Shown one piece after another: positions 6,494 through 12,609 of a DNA stretch of 13,824 nucleotides. The stretch is from Microcaldota archaeon. GTDB lineage: Archaea > Micrarchaeota > Micrarchaeia > Micrarchaeales > Micrarchaeaceae. Made by a program: the position numbers and the translations under genes. Position 1 is the stretch's first letter. The number at the start of each line of letters is the position of its first letter. The DNA is taken from NCBI GenBank assembly GCA_021791775.1, contig JAJYVY010000019.1, forward strand, positions 1 to 13,824, given 5' to 3'. The notes below the pieces were generated by a model, which was not told the DNA's origin, did no database searches, and was given only the letters and a program-made list of their open reading frames with translations.

Positions 6494-7003
6494 TTATATC
6501 TTCTTATATGGTTTCATACGCTCATCTACTATATCGTTCGATAGCTCTGCCACATCGGCGCGATCCACTCCGCGTGAAAGTTTGCTCTTGTATGAAATAA
6601 GCACCTTTCTGTCGATTACAGGGATCCTTACGCCGAAAATGGTCCTCCTTCTTGTGCATCCTGCCATAAACGGGAAGCTCACCCATTGCTTTGCCTTTGC
6701 GTCGAATATCTTTACCTTGTCAGCACCAAATATGTCTATGGTCTGCCCCTTGTACCTTAAGGTAATCAGGAGCGGTATTCTCCAGTGCCTGTCGGTGTAC
6801 CTGGACGGGCCGTATACTGCCCACTTTGATATCGAAGGGATGATGCGTTTGATGTCTATTTGCCTTACGTCTATGTCTATGTCAGCCAACCTTCTCTTGG
6901 AGCCGTATACCCTTGCCGCAAATCCACCGGATACTTCAAACTTGACCTTGTTGCGCTCCAAAATCCCCACAATCCACTTCAATGCAACCTTCGTGTCCCT
7001 CAT
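6494..7003 (-). CDS. Nucleotidyltransferase-fold protein (AbiEii/MNT-like), unknown substrate
   Basis: A 169-aa protein from the chosen ATG, starting MRDTKVALKWIVGILERNKV. The core SGGFAARVYGSKRRLADIDI is the nucleotidyltransferase signature: a G-G turn followed by D-x-D, here LADIDIDV, with metal-binding Asp residues. The pattern is that of small one-domain transferases in toxin-antitoxin, abortive-infection and drug-modifying groups. Later QTIDIFGADKV may give the third Asp. The frame is open back to 7048, but the first codons there lie inside repeat R2, while GGTGG sits 6 nt before ATG 7003, so I start at 7003. A TATA-like CTTAAAG is near 7038. It is bracketed by R1 and R2 and has no partner gene in the same interval, so a classical two-gene toxin-antitoxin pair is not seen. 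Function open. Confidence 0.75.
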   Translation of the reverse strand: MRDTKVALKWIVGILERNKVKFEVSGGFAARVYGSKRRLADIDIDVRQIDIKRIIPSISKWAVYGPSRYTDRHWRIPLLITLRYKGQTIDIFGADKVKIFDAKAKQWVSFPFMAGCTRRRTIFGVRIPVIDRKVLISYKSKLSRGVDRADVAELSNDIVDERMKPYKKI

Positions 7004-7042
7004 ATTTCCACCAATCATAAAAACTGCGGGGGCGGACTTTAA

Positions 7043-7079
7043 GTTCAAGGCCTTAGCCGAGACGCCACGCCATCGGGCT
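7043..7079 (-). repeat. R2: att-like repeat sharing the tRNA-His 3' end
   Basis: Same 37-nt unit as R1 with three substitutions. Two of these fall in the hairpin region, and the one in GATG/CGTC keeps pairing as G-T. It shares 16 nt (TTCAAGGCCTTAGCCG) exactly with R3, and AGGCCTTAGCCG (12 nt) with the 3' end of tRNA-His. It lies between the divergent nucleotidyltransferase and SDR genes. Confidence 0.85.
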
Positions 7080-7150
7080 AATCCTCTGTCCTTATCATTA
7101 AATATGCTTCCGTATATTTCTATGTGCTCTGTGGGGAAAGGTTATGCGTA

Positions 7151-7157
7151 TTTATAA
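7151..7157 (+). promoter_or_regulatory. TATA box of the SDR gene, leaderless
   Basis: TTTATAA is centred 26 nt before ATG 7180. This spacing fixes the start: an upstream ATG at 7144 would place the TATA box inside the coding sequence. Confidence 0.75.
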
Positions 7158-7179
7158 GTTTAACAGCTTATTACCTATC

Positions 7180-7920
7180 ATGAGATTCTCCAATAAAGTA
7201 GTATTAGTTACCGGTGCTAGTAGAGGCATCGGAAAGGCAATCGCACTAGGTTTTGCTAAGGAAGGGGCCAAAGTCATTGTAAACTACGCAAAGGCGGCTG
7301 CCAAAGCGAATGATGTAGTCAAGAAGATAAAATCTCTCGGCTCCGATGCAGTTGCTATCAAATGCGATGTCTCTAATGAGGCTCAAGTTAAGAGGATGTT
7401 TGGCGTCGCCATCAAGCGGTTCAGAAGGCTAGATGTGCTGGTTAACAATGCGGGCATAGTATTCGACATGCCCTTTGAGAAACGAACAGTAGAGCATTGG
7501 AAAAGGACTCTCGATGTCGACTTACTTGGTGTATTTTTATGCTCCAAGTACGCTGCCGTGCAGATGAAGAAGCAAGGGAGTGGGAATATAGTTAGTATAT
7601 CATCTACAAACGGAATAAATGACTATGCTACTTATTCGATGGATTATAGTGCAGCCAAGGCTGGTGTGATAAACATGACTAAGAGCCTAGCGGAGCATCT
7701 TGGTCCTAATATACGTGTGAACTGCATAGCTCCGGGCTGGGTCGATACTGATATGAACAAAGATCTTCCAAAATCATACGTTAAGAGCGAAACTGCCAAA
7801 ATCCCATTAAAAAGGTTTAGCCAGCCCGAGGAGCAAGCCAACGTAGTACTCTTTCTAGCCTCTGATGAGGCAAGCTTTGTGAACGGATGCGTCATTACCG
7901 TAGACGGCGGGTACAGATAG
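7180..7920 (+). CDS. Short-chain dehydrogenase/reductase, FabG-like
   Basis: A 246-aa classical SDR, the normal length for 3-oxoacyl-ACP reductase-like enzymes. Residues from the chosen start: cofactor motif TGASRGIG (11-18), CDV (62-64), NNAG (89-92), catalytic Ser142 (SISST), Tyr156 and Lys160 (YSAAK), then PGWVDTDM (185-192) and a C-terminal GCVITVDGGYR. The enzyme would be an NAD(P)H-dependent oxidoreductase. FabG, glucose dehydrogenase and other sugar or steroid reductases share this pattern, so the substrate is not known. In an archaeon without bacterial fatty-acid synthesis genes nearby, a FabG role is doubtful. The gene has its own leaderless promoter, stands alone between R2 and R3, and points opposite to its two neighbours. 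The close fit to bacterial-type SDRs and its position suggest horizontal transfer. Confidence 0.93.
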   Translation: MRFSNKVVLVTGASRGIGKAIALGFAKEGAKVIVNYAKAAAKANDVVKKIKSLGSDAVAIKCDVSNEAQVKRMFGVAIKRFRRLDVLVNNAGIVFDMPFEKRTVEHWKRTLDVDLLGVFLCSKYAAVQMKKQGSGNIVSISSTNGINDYATYSMDYSAAKAGVINMTKSLAEHLGPNIRVNCIAPGWVDTDMNKDLPKSYVKSETAKIPLKRFSQPEEQANVVLFLASDEASFVNGCVITVDGGYR

Positions 7921-8072
7921 TCCTCTTGGAGAGCAAAGCAGATCCCTATCAGATTTAAGGCCTCTTGGTTCAGAAAATCTTTTCATAAACCTGAAAACTT
8001 AGGAACCCGGACCTCCTGACGACAAAATGGGAAAACACCAGAATCGCCCCAACGACAACTTCTGGTAAAGCA
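7921..8072. other. Spacer between SDR gene and R3
   Basis: About 150 bases with no gene and no recognised RNA. AAGGCCT at 7957-7963 recalls the palindromic tail of the repeats, but the rest of the unit is not there. Confidence 0.4.
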
Positions 8073-8112
8073 TTCAAGGCCTTAGCCGGCTCTTCATACA
8101 ATCGGTCCGGCT
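8073..8112 (-). repeat. R3: divergent att-like repeat sharing the tRNA-His 3' end
   Basis: The first 16 nt equal R2, and ATCGG recurs at the same distance (28 nt) as in R1 and R2; the middle has diverged. A perfect 6-bp inverted repeat AGCCGG/CCGGCT is kept. On the minus strand, CCGGCTAAGGCCT (13 nt) equals the tRNA-His end. ACCGATT in the loop resembles the tRNA's T-loop TCCGACT. It ends 2 nt from the stop codon of the S51 peptidase gene. Confidence 0.8.
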
Positions 8113-8114
8113 CC

Positions 8115-8795
8115 CTACGATGGTGTCTTCCAGATAGTCTTTTTGACATTGTTTTTCATCCTTTTAAACAGAAATACCTTTCCAATTGTCTTTATTCTGC
8201 CTTTAGCTATTACAATTCCGGCATTTTCAGGTAGAGCAATCACACTGGCCTTATGGGTTCTTATAAAATCAACTACATCCTTGTCATCTTTAGAGCTGTA
8301 ATGGCATTGGATTACATGGTCTTTGGCAAGATTCAGACCACGGAGATCCTTTATTCTTACTATGTTTTTGTCAGAATCACCTCCGAAGAATGCAGTGCCT
8401 ATGTGTTTGCCAAGAATTATGGCGCCTGCGCTACCACCATAGATTATTCCCCCAGATTTGAAGTACTTGGATAGAAGTTTGTCAAAGCCACTTGCCCGAA
8501 CAGAGTTAAGCAAGCTAAAAGTGTTACCGCCGCCAATATAAACTGAACCATACTTGTGCATATCACTATAGTTTCTGTTTGACAAATCTGTCCACATATC
8601 TATCTTGTAAAATCCATGCGAAGCCATGGTCTTTCTAAACCAATCGAAGCAAGCGCCCATTGTGTGAGCTTTTTCTGGCATTGCAATTGGGATATAAAGT
8701 AACCTTTTGGTTTTTGGGATAGCGGCCACAAAAAGCCGATCCAATCTCCTAGTTTGGTTTGAATCTCCGCCCCCCGAAAGAAACAACTGTCCCAT
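8115..8795 (-). CDS. Peptidase S51 family (peptidase E / cyanophycinase-like)
   Basis: A 226-aa protein, the usual length for dipeptidase E-type enzymes. The N-terminus MGQLFLSGGG and YIGGGNTFSLL (86-96) are family hallmarks. The nucleophile elbow IIYGGSAGAI carries Ser122. His165 (QCHYSS) and Glu190 (LPENAG) fit the other active-site positions of the family. Family members cleave Asp-X dipeptides or related substrates in the cytoplasm; no signal peptide is present. A TATA element TTTTAATATAATA (8825-8813) lies about 23 nt before the ATG, again leaderless. Base composition is unusual for the window: I count 19 G/C in the 60 bases 8161-8220, against 36 of 60 in a ligase stretch (11881-11940). 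The gene fills the interval between R3 and the tRNA-His gene, which suggests acquired DNA. Confidence 0.92.
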   Translation of the reverse strand: MGQLFLSGGGDSNQTRRLDRLFVAAIPKTKRLLYIPIAMPEKAHTMGACFDWFRKTMASHGFYKIDMWTDLSNRNYSDMHKYGSVYIGGGNTFSLLNSVRASGFDKLLSKYFKSGGIIYGGSAGAIILGKHIGTAFFGGDSDKNIVRIKDLRGLNLAKDHVIQCHYSSKDDKDVVDFIRTHKASVIALPENAGIVIAKGRIKTIGKVFLFKRMKNNVKKTIWKTPS

Positions 8796-8810
8796 AATGT
8801 CTGATCCGCA

Positions 8811-8825
8811 TGTATTATATTAAAA
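8811..8825 (-). promoter_or_regulatory. TATA box of the S51 peptidase gene
   Basis: Minus strand TTTTAATATAATACA, centre near 8818, about 23 nt before ATG 8795. There is no Shine-Dalgarno, which suggests a leaderless transcript. Confidence 0.65.
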
Positions 8826-8866
8826 CTTCTCTTCAAAGTGAGGAACCCATTGCTTTATCGTCAATA

Positions 8867-8939
8867 GGCCTTAGCCGGGAGTCGGACCCGGTCTTGAAGG
8901 TCCACAGCCTTCCGTGCGAGCCGTTACACCACTAAGGCC
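8867..8939 (-). tRNA. tRNA-His (anticodon GUG), G-1 encoded
   Basis: On the minus strand, an encoded G-1 (8939) faces C73 (8867), the histidine identity pair. The acceptor stem GCCTTAG/CTAAGGC is perfect. The D-stem is GTGT/GCAC with GG in the loop. The anticodon stem GAAGG/CCTTC encloses CTGTGGA, with anticodon GTG at 8905-8903. The T-stem CCGGG/CCCGG encloses TCCGACT, where the usual TTC is TCC. There is no intron and no encoded CCA. Its 3' end is the sequence repeated in R1-R3, and it lies 24 nt downstream of the pseudo-ATPase gene. Confidence 0.95.
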
Positions 8940-8963
8940 ATCAGCTTTTATAATGGTTTCATG

Positions 8964-8972
8964 CTATTTAAG
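8964..8972 (-). promoter_or_regulatory. Probable TATA box of tRNA-His, inside the upstream gene's stop region
   Basis: Minus strand CTTAAATAG, made of the last two sense codons and the stop of the upstream gene, begins 33 nt before G-1 of the tRNA. The arrangement matches that at tRNA-Ile (2691-2699). Confidence 0.55.
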
Positions 8973-10307
8973 GCTTTTTGGTGCGAACGGGCTCCTGGCG
9001 CCGAATAGCCTATAGTGAAAATACTCAACAGAATGGCCGAGTTTAGATTTCCTTTGCAGGTTGGCAGCGAGGTAACTCGATCTCATAAGCAGTTCCCTCT
9101 CCACTGCGTTGCGGCTGATTGCGTGCGCTGCTGCATAGTTCGACATTATCATAGAGGACATGATTACATCATTTGTTATTTTTCGGCCGTGGCAAACGCT
9201 CATAATCCTGTATGAACCAGGGCTTATCCCCTCATCTCTGCTCTTTTCGTGCCATAGGAACTCGTACATACCAGTTATCCTATGGCCTGCTCCGATTTCG
9301 ACCACCAGATCAAGTGCATTAAGAAGGTTCCTGTCGAGATCGAATGGGTGCGAGTGCAGTTTTTCAACTATTTTATCGCACCGCACCGCCCCCAGGTTTA
9401 TTAAGAAAGGGATTCCGTGCATGGCTCTGATAAATATGCTATTCGGGTCTTGGTGAAGCTCCCCATCTATTATCAGCCTGTCAAAATCGGCTGGCAGGAT
9501 CTTTGCAAGCTTCTTATGGCATCCCTTGGCCCTTTCCCTGCAGACCGCAAAATGCGGATATCCGTCTTGCCACTCCTCTTTCTTTGATATGACTACATTC
9601 TTTTGGTTGCTTGGAAGCAGGTCAGAAATGAGGAATATGGCTCTCGACGCTTCTTCCTTCCTTCCTATAAATGCGATATTGGCCGCTGCCTCTAGTGCCA
9701 TCCAGGCAAAGGCGAGCATGTAGATGCCTGCCTCTGACGCAACAAGCCCGGAAATGCTGCCGCCTTTGTACCTAGTTATTGTGAGCTTGCTCTTATTTGC
9801 AGGTATGTATGGCGCGATCGGCCTGGAAACCGGTTCTTCGATTTTTATTTGCGGATAGGAGGTTGGGTCTCTCTCTATCCTCCTAAGTGCCGCATTGCAC
9901 GAGCTCACGTTTTCGAACCTGATTCCTGTATCGAAGCTTTCAGACCCTGATTGCACCCTTATACACCTTTTTTGATCAATATCTACCCTTTCGATTTCGT
10001 TGAATTGAAGAAGCGCGCTTATGGGTCCCCATCCGGAGATTATGTGAGCCGCATAATGGCAGTCGTTCTTTTGGGCATTACGCTCCGCTGTTAAGCTATC
10101 CTCAGCCATCGCGACCCTCTGCATCATCAGCTTCCCTCCTATATGATTTAATTCAGCTGCATGCCTGCTCACCAACCTCTTGGCATTTCTCCTGTTGAAC
10201 CTGCCCAGCCGCTCTTGCATGGCTCGTCCCCAACCGCTCCGCCTGCTGCATGTGAAATATGGCATTGCGCCGCTTCCTGCGGCAGGATGGAAATCTGAGT
10301 TTCCCAT
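8964..10307 (-). CDS. Degenerate secretion/pilus ATPase-like protein (GspE/FlaI/TadA type) without Walker A
   Basis: A 447-aa protein whose plan follows type II/IV secretion ATPases. GWGPISALLQFNEIERVDID (92-111) matches the 'G.GPL..LL.D..I.DI' entry of the N-terminal domain. LTITRYKGGS (175-184) matches the conserved T-R segment, and NVVISKKEEW (237-246) with CRER (256-259) the Asp-box region. DFDRLIIDGE (274-283) matches 'PDRIIVGE', and LLNALDLVVEIGAGHRITGM (328-347) the C-terminal part. Where GxTGSGKTT should stand, the protein reads IGRKEEASRA (214-223), with no Gly-Lys-Thr, so ATP hydrolysis in the usual way is unlikely. The N-terminal 75 residues are basic and Arg-rich. The start may be later (Met15 or Met30). 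No TadC/FlaJ partner or pilin is in the window. Homology is inferred by eye. Confidence 0.65.
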   Translation of the reverse strand: MGNSDFHPAAGSGAMPYFTCSRRSGWGRAMQERLGRFNRRNAKRLVSRHAAELNHIGGKLMMQRVAMAEDSLTAERNAQKNDCHYAAHIISGWGPISALLQFNEIERVDIDQKRCIRVQSGSESFDTGIRFENVSSCNAALRRIERDPTSYPQIKIEEPVSRPIAPYIPANKSKLTITRYKGGSISGLVASEAGIYMLAFAWMALEAAANIAFIGRKEEASRAIFLISDLLPSNQKNVVISKKEEWQDGYPHFAVCRERAKGCHKKLAKILPADFDRLIIDGELHQDPNSIFIRAMHGIPFLINLGAVRCDKIVEKLHSHPFDLDRNLLNALDLVVEIGAGHRITGMYEFLWHEKSRDEGISPGSYRIMSVCHGRKITNDVIMSSMIMSNYAAAHAISRNAVERELLMRSSYLAANLQRKSKLGHSVEYFHYRLFGARSPFAPKSLK

Positions 10308-10329
10308 TTCATCAGGATAATAATATATT

Positions 10330-10359
10330 TATCAAAGTAAATATTTATATACTTTGATA
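10330..10359. promoter_or_regulatory. Perfect 10-bp inverted repeat around a TATA box (operator candidate)
   Basis: TATCAAAGTA (10330-10339) and TACTTTGATA (10350-10359) are exact inverse complements, 10 nt apart, so the arm centres are 20 bp or two helical turns apart. The spacer holds the minus-strand TATA-like TATAAATATT, which would set transcription of the pseudo-ATPase gene near 10321, some 14 nt before ATG 10307. A dimer bound here would cover the TATA box. Confidence 0.65.
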
Positions 10360-10457
10360 TAAATAATTGGAATATAGACACTTAAAGGATAATCCTGGCA
10401 TGTAGAGCGCTATAGCTTTATTTATCGCACGGCACAAATCTTAGCTAACTACAAATG

Positions 10458-10465
10458 TTTATAAA
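10458..10465 (+). promoter_or_regulatory. TATA box of the winged-helix regulator gene
   Basis: TTTATAAA is centred 25 nt before ATG 10487 with no Shine-Dalgarno, the leaderless arrangement used at several genes in this window. Confidence 0.7.
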
Positions 10466-10486
10466 TCTTTACTTAAATGTATCGAT

Positions 10487-10813
10487 ATGGTTGCGGGTGA
10501 AAAGCCAAAAGATGAAATTTGGGCTCTTAGGAAGGCCATAACTAGGCCGAATTATGCCGTAATGGAGCTCCTACTGAAGAAGTCTCCAAGGACCACGAAA
10601 GAGCTTTATTCGGTTTTGGAGAAGAAATTCACAAGAAAAACTCTGATAATAACACTGAGGGAGCTCTCGCTGGATCTTAATGTCATACAGCCTACTCACA
10701 TACGTACAGAGAAAGGCTATGGGCTGGGTTACAGGCTAAATCCGGAAATAAAGGACGTGGTAAAGGGCGTGCAGAAGCTTTCCGCCATAATAGAATCGAT
10801 AATACAGAAGTAG
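10487..10813 (+). CDS. Small winged-helix DNA-binding protein
   Basis: A 108-aa basic protein. Residues 20-48 (RPNYAVMELLLKKSPRTTKE and following) give the first two helices of a winged helix, KFTRKTLIITLRELSLDL (48-65) the turn and recognition helix, and HIRTEKGYGLGYRLN (71-85) the wing. A C-terminal helix (88-106) may dimerise. The family within the superfamily is not recognisable; ArsR- or PadR-like regulators are the nearest in plan. It is transcribed away from the pseudo-ATPase gene, and the 30-bp inverted repeat between them is a plausible binding site. The stop codon is 3 nt from that of the convergent ligase gene, so the two 3' ends must overlap as transcripts. DNA binding is inferred from fold only. 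Confidence 0.7.
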   Translation: MVAGEKPKDEIWALRKAITRPNYAVMELLLKKSPRTTKELYSVLEKKFTRKTLIITLRELSLDLNVIQPTHIRTEKGYGLGYRLNPEIKDVVKGVQKLSAIIESIIQK

Positions 10814-10816
10814 TTA

Positions 10817-12589
10817 TTATTCCTTTAGACTGACCCTTTTCTGGTTTTTGTACATTTCCGAGACCTCTTTGGTGGTTGTCGCCTCCTCGGGGCTTTTATC
10901 GCTCCTTATAGCGCTCTCTCCGACAAGGCGCGGGAATCTTAGCGCGAATCCTGTTTCGATTCCGCTCTTTTCTTGAGACCTGCCGCATGTGTGCGTTGGC
11001 GACCTAGTTATCTCGTCAGCCTTGATGGTCACTACGTACTTCGGGTAGACCCAGAAATCTGGCTTTATCACAGCATCGACCCTGACGGGCTTCTCCTTAA
11101 CCGCCACTTTTTCCAAGGTCTTCCTTAGTTCCACCATCTGCTCTTCAGTAAATCCGCTCCCGATCCTTGATATTGTCTCAAACATATCCCTCTTCTCGTT
11201 GTATGTCGCGCACAGCAGCCCTCCAAATCCGAATTCGCTTCTCATTCCTTTACCTATGTAGTATCCCACTATTACAAGGTCCAAGGTGTCTGACAGTTCA
11301 CCTTTGTAGCTTCTTTTCAGCTTTATCCAGCTGAACTTCCTCGCACCTGCCACGTATTTGGCTTGTGGGTCCTTGGCTACGATTCCTTCAAGGCCATTCT
11401 CGATAGCATCCTCAAAAAATTCTTCTAGTTCTTTCGGCTTTGTCGTGATTATCATTGTGGACGGGCGCAGTATGGACCCGTGCTTTAGCAGCTCCGTCAA
11501 TGCTTTCCTCCTTTCAATGTATGGAGCGTCCATCATGTCCTTGTTGCCGAGCAGCATTATGTCGAAAACAAAGAGGTGCAGGGGCAGCGCAATGGCCTTT
11601 TCCTTTATCCCGTGCTTCCTTTTCCTCTGTATCGTCTTCTGGAAAGGCAGGAACTCATCAGTCTCTTCGCTGTATGCAAGCGCCTCTCCGTCCAGTATTA
11701 CCCTGTCGACCTTTACCTCATTTATTACAGCTTCGACTATGTCCGGAAACATCTCTGTCGTATTTTCCAGCCTCCTTGAGAATATTTTTACCTTCTTGCC
11801 ATCCTTGTGTATTTGGCACCTGAAGCCGTCGTATTTGTGCTCTACCGCGCTCTCCCCGTGCATTTTTTCCAGTATCTGTTCTGCTGTGGGCAGTCTCTCC
11901 GCCAGCGCCGGCCTTATGGGCTTGAATATGGTGACCTTGAACTTCTCTATCGCGCTTATGCCCTTCTTCGCTATCGTTTCGCCTACAAGCCCAAGGTCGC
12001 TGCATAGGTTGTATGCATTTTCGAGTTTATCCTTGCTTTCCCTGCCTCCGCAATATGCGACCGACAGTGCCTCCAGTATTGTTGCGTCGCCCAGCCCCAG
12101 CCTGAGGGCGTCCATAGGGTATTTAGCTGCGTACTTTGCCTCTTCCGGAGTCGCCTCGGCCATGACTGAAGCAAGCAGCTTTATCTTAGCATCTTTGCTT
12201 CCGCTTCCTGAAGTCTCTGCGATTTTGAGCATTTTATTGTAGAATTCCATTATTGTAAGGCGGTCTGAGGTCATCCTCTTGAGTCTGCTCCTCTTCTTAA
12301 TCGATTCGGCGGCCAGCCCCATATCTCCCAGCTTCCTGTATTCTCGCTCCACCTCCTCTTTTGGCACTCCGGTTGCAAGGGCTACGGATTCCTGCACCAT
12401 CTTTTCTGCCATGCCGAATTCGATGCCCTCGAAGGATGGGGACAGCACACCTTGCGTTATGTATACAATAGGGCGTACTTCGTTCGCCGACGCATCCTTG
12501 AATATCTCGGCCATGACTTCGATCATGCTCAACCTTGAGGCTATAGAAGAAAGCCTATCGTAGTATTCCGAGAGCTTACTGAACAGCAT
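10817..12589 (-). CDS. lig: ATP-dependent DNA ligase
   Basis: A 590-aa replicative/repair ligase of the archaeal-eukaryal type, which seals nicks through a Lys-AMP intermediate. An N-terminal all-helical DNA-binding domain (about 1-215) starts MLFSKLSEYYDRLSSIASRL. The adenylation domain carries motif I KYDGFR (252-257) with nucleophile Lys252, motif III with SRRLENTT (271-278), LDGEALAY (299-306), motif IIIa LFVFDIMLL (339-347), motif IV EGIVAKD (401-407) and motif V WIKLKRSY (421-428). The OB domain ends in motif VI ALRFPR (549-554). All key residues are present and the length is normal for archaeal enzymes. The start agrees with the usual N-terminus. It lies 20 nt after the stop of the beta-helix gene on the same strand; ATATATATTT in that gap is a TATA candidate, but its spacing to the ATG (under 20 nt) is short. 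Confidence 0.97.
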   Translation of the reverse strand: MLFSKLSEYYDRLSSIASRLSMIEVMAEIFKDASANEVRPIVYITQGVLSPSFEGIEFGMAEKMVQESVALATGVPKEEVEREYRKLGDMGLAAESIKKRSRLKRMTSDRLTIMEFYNKMLKIAETSGSGSKDAKIKLLASVMAEATPEEAKYAAKYPMDALRLGLGDATILEALSVAYCGGRESKDKLENAYNLCSDLGLVGETIAKKGISAIEKFKVTIFKPIRPALAERLPTAEQILEKMHGESAVEHKYDGFRCQIHKDGKKVKIFSRRLENTTEMFPDIVEAVINEVKVDRVILDGEALAYSEETDEFLPFQKTIQRKRKHGIKEKAIALPLHLFVFDIMLLGNKDMMDAPYIERRKALTELLKHGSILRPSTMIITTKPKELEEFFEDAIENGLEGIVAKDPQAKYVAGARKFSWIKLKRSYKGELSDTLDLVIVGYYIGKGMRSEFGFGGLLCATYNEKRDMFETISRIGSGFTEEQMVELRKTLEKVAVKEKPVRVDAVIKPDFWVYPKYVVTIKADEITRSPTHTCGRSQEKSGIETGFALRFPRLVGESAIRSDKSPEEATTTKEVSEMYKNQKRVSLKE

Positions 12590-12609
12590 TCAAAGCACTA
12601 AAATATATA

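Noticed and set aside
6337..6600. 87-codon plus-strand frame over R1
   Set aside because: Runs through repeat R1 and antisense into the nucleotidyltransferase gene; no promoter spacing or domain.
6494..7003. Toxin-antitoxin pair
   Set aside because: The nucleotidyltransferase alone fits such systems, but no partner gene lies in the same interval.
6448..7079. R1/R2 as extra tRNA genes
   Set aside because: Only the 3' end resembles a tRNA; no anticodon arm, D-arm or matching 5' acceptor strand is nearby.
7144..7179. Upstream start for the SDR gene at 7144
   Set aside because: It would contain the TATA box at 7151-7157 and adds 12 residues not found before the TGASRGIG motif in this family; 7180 gives leaderless spacing.
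6448..8112. CRISPR-like reading of R1-R3
   Set aside because: Only three copies, spaced about 600-1000 bp apart with genes between them; no regular spacers or cas genes.
10169..10381. 70-codon minus-strand frame over the divergent promoter
   Set aside because: Overlaps the inverted repeat and TATA elements and shadows the N-terminus of the pseudo-ATPase in another frame.
11358..12242. 294-codon plus-strand frame
   Set aside because: Mirror frame of the DNA ligase gene; the Ser/Leu-rich product is typical of antisense reading of Lys/Glu-rich genes.
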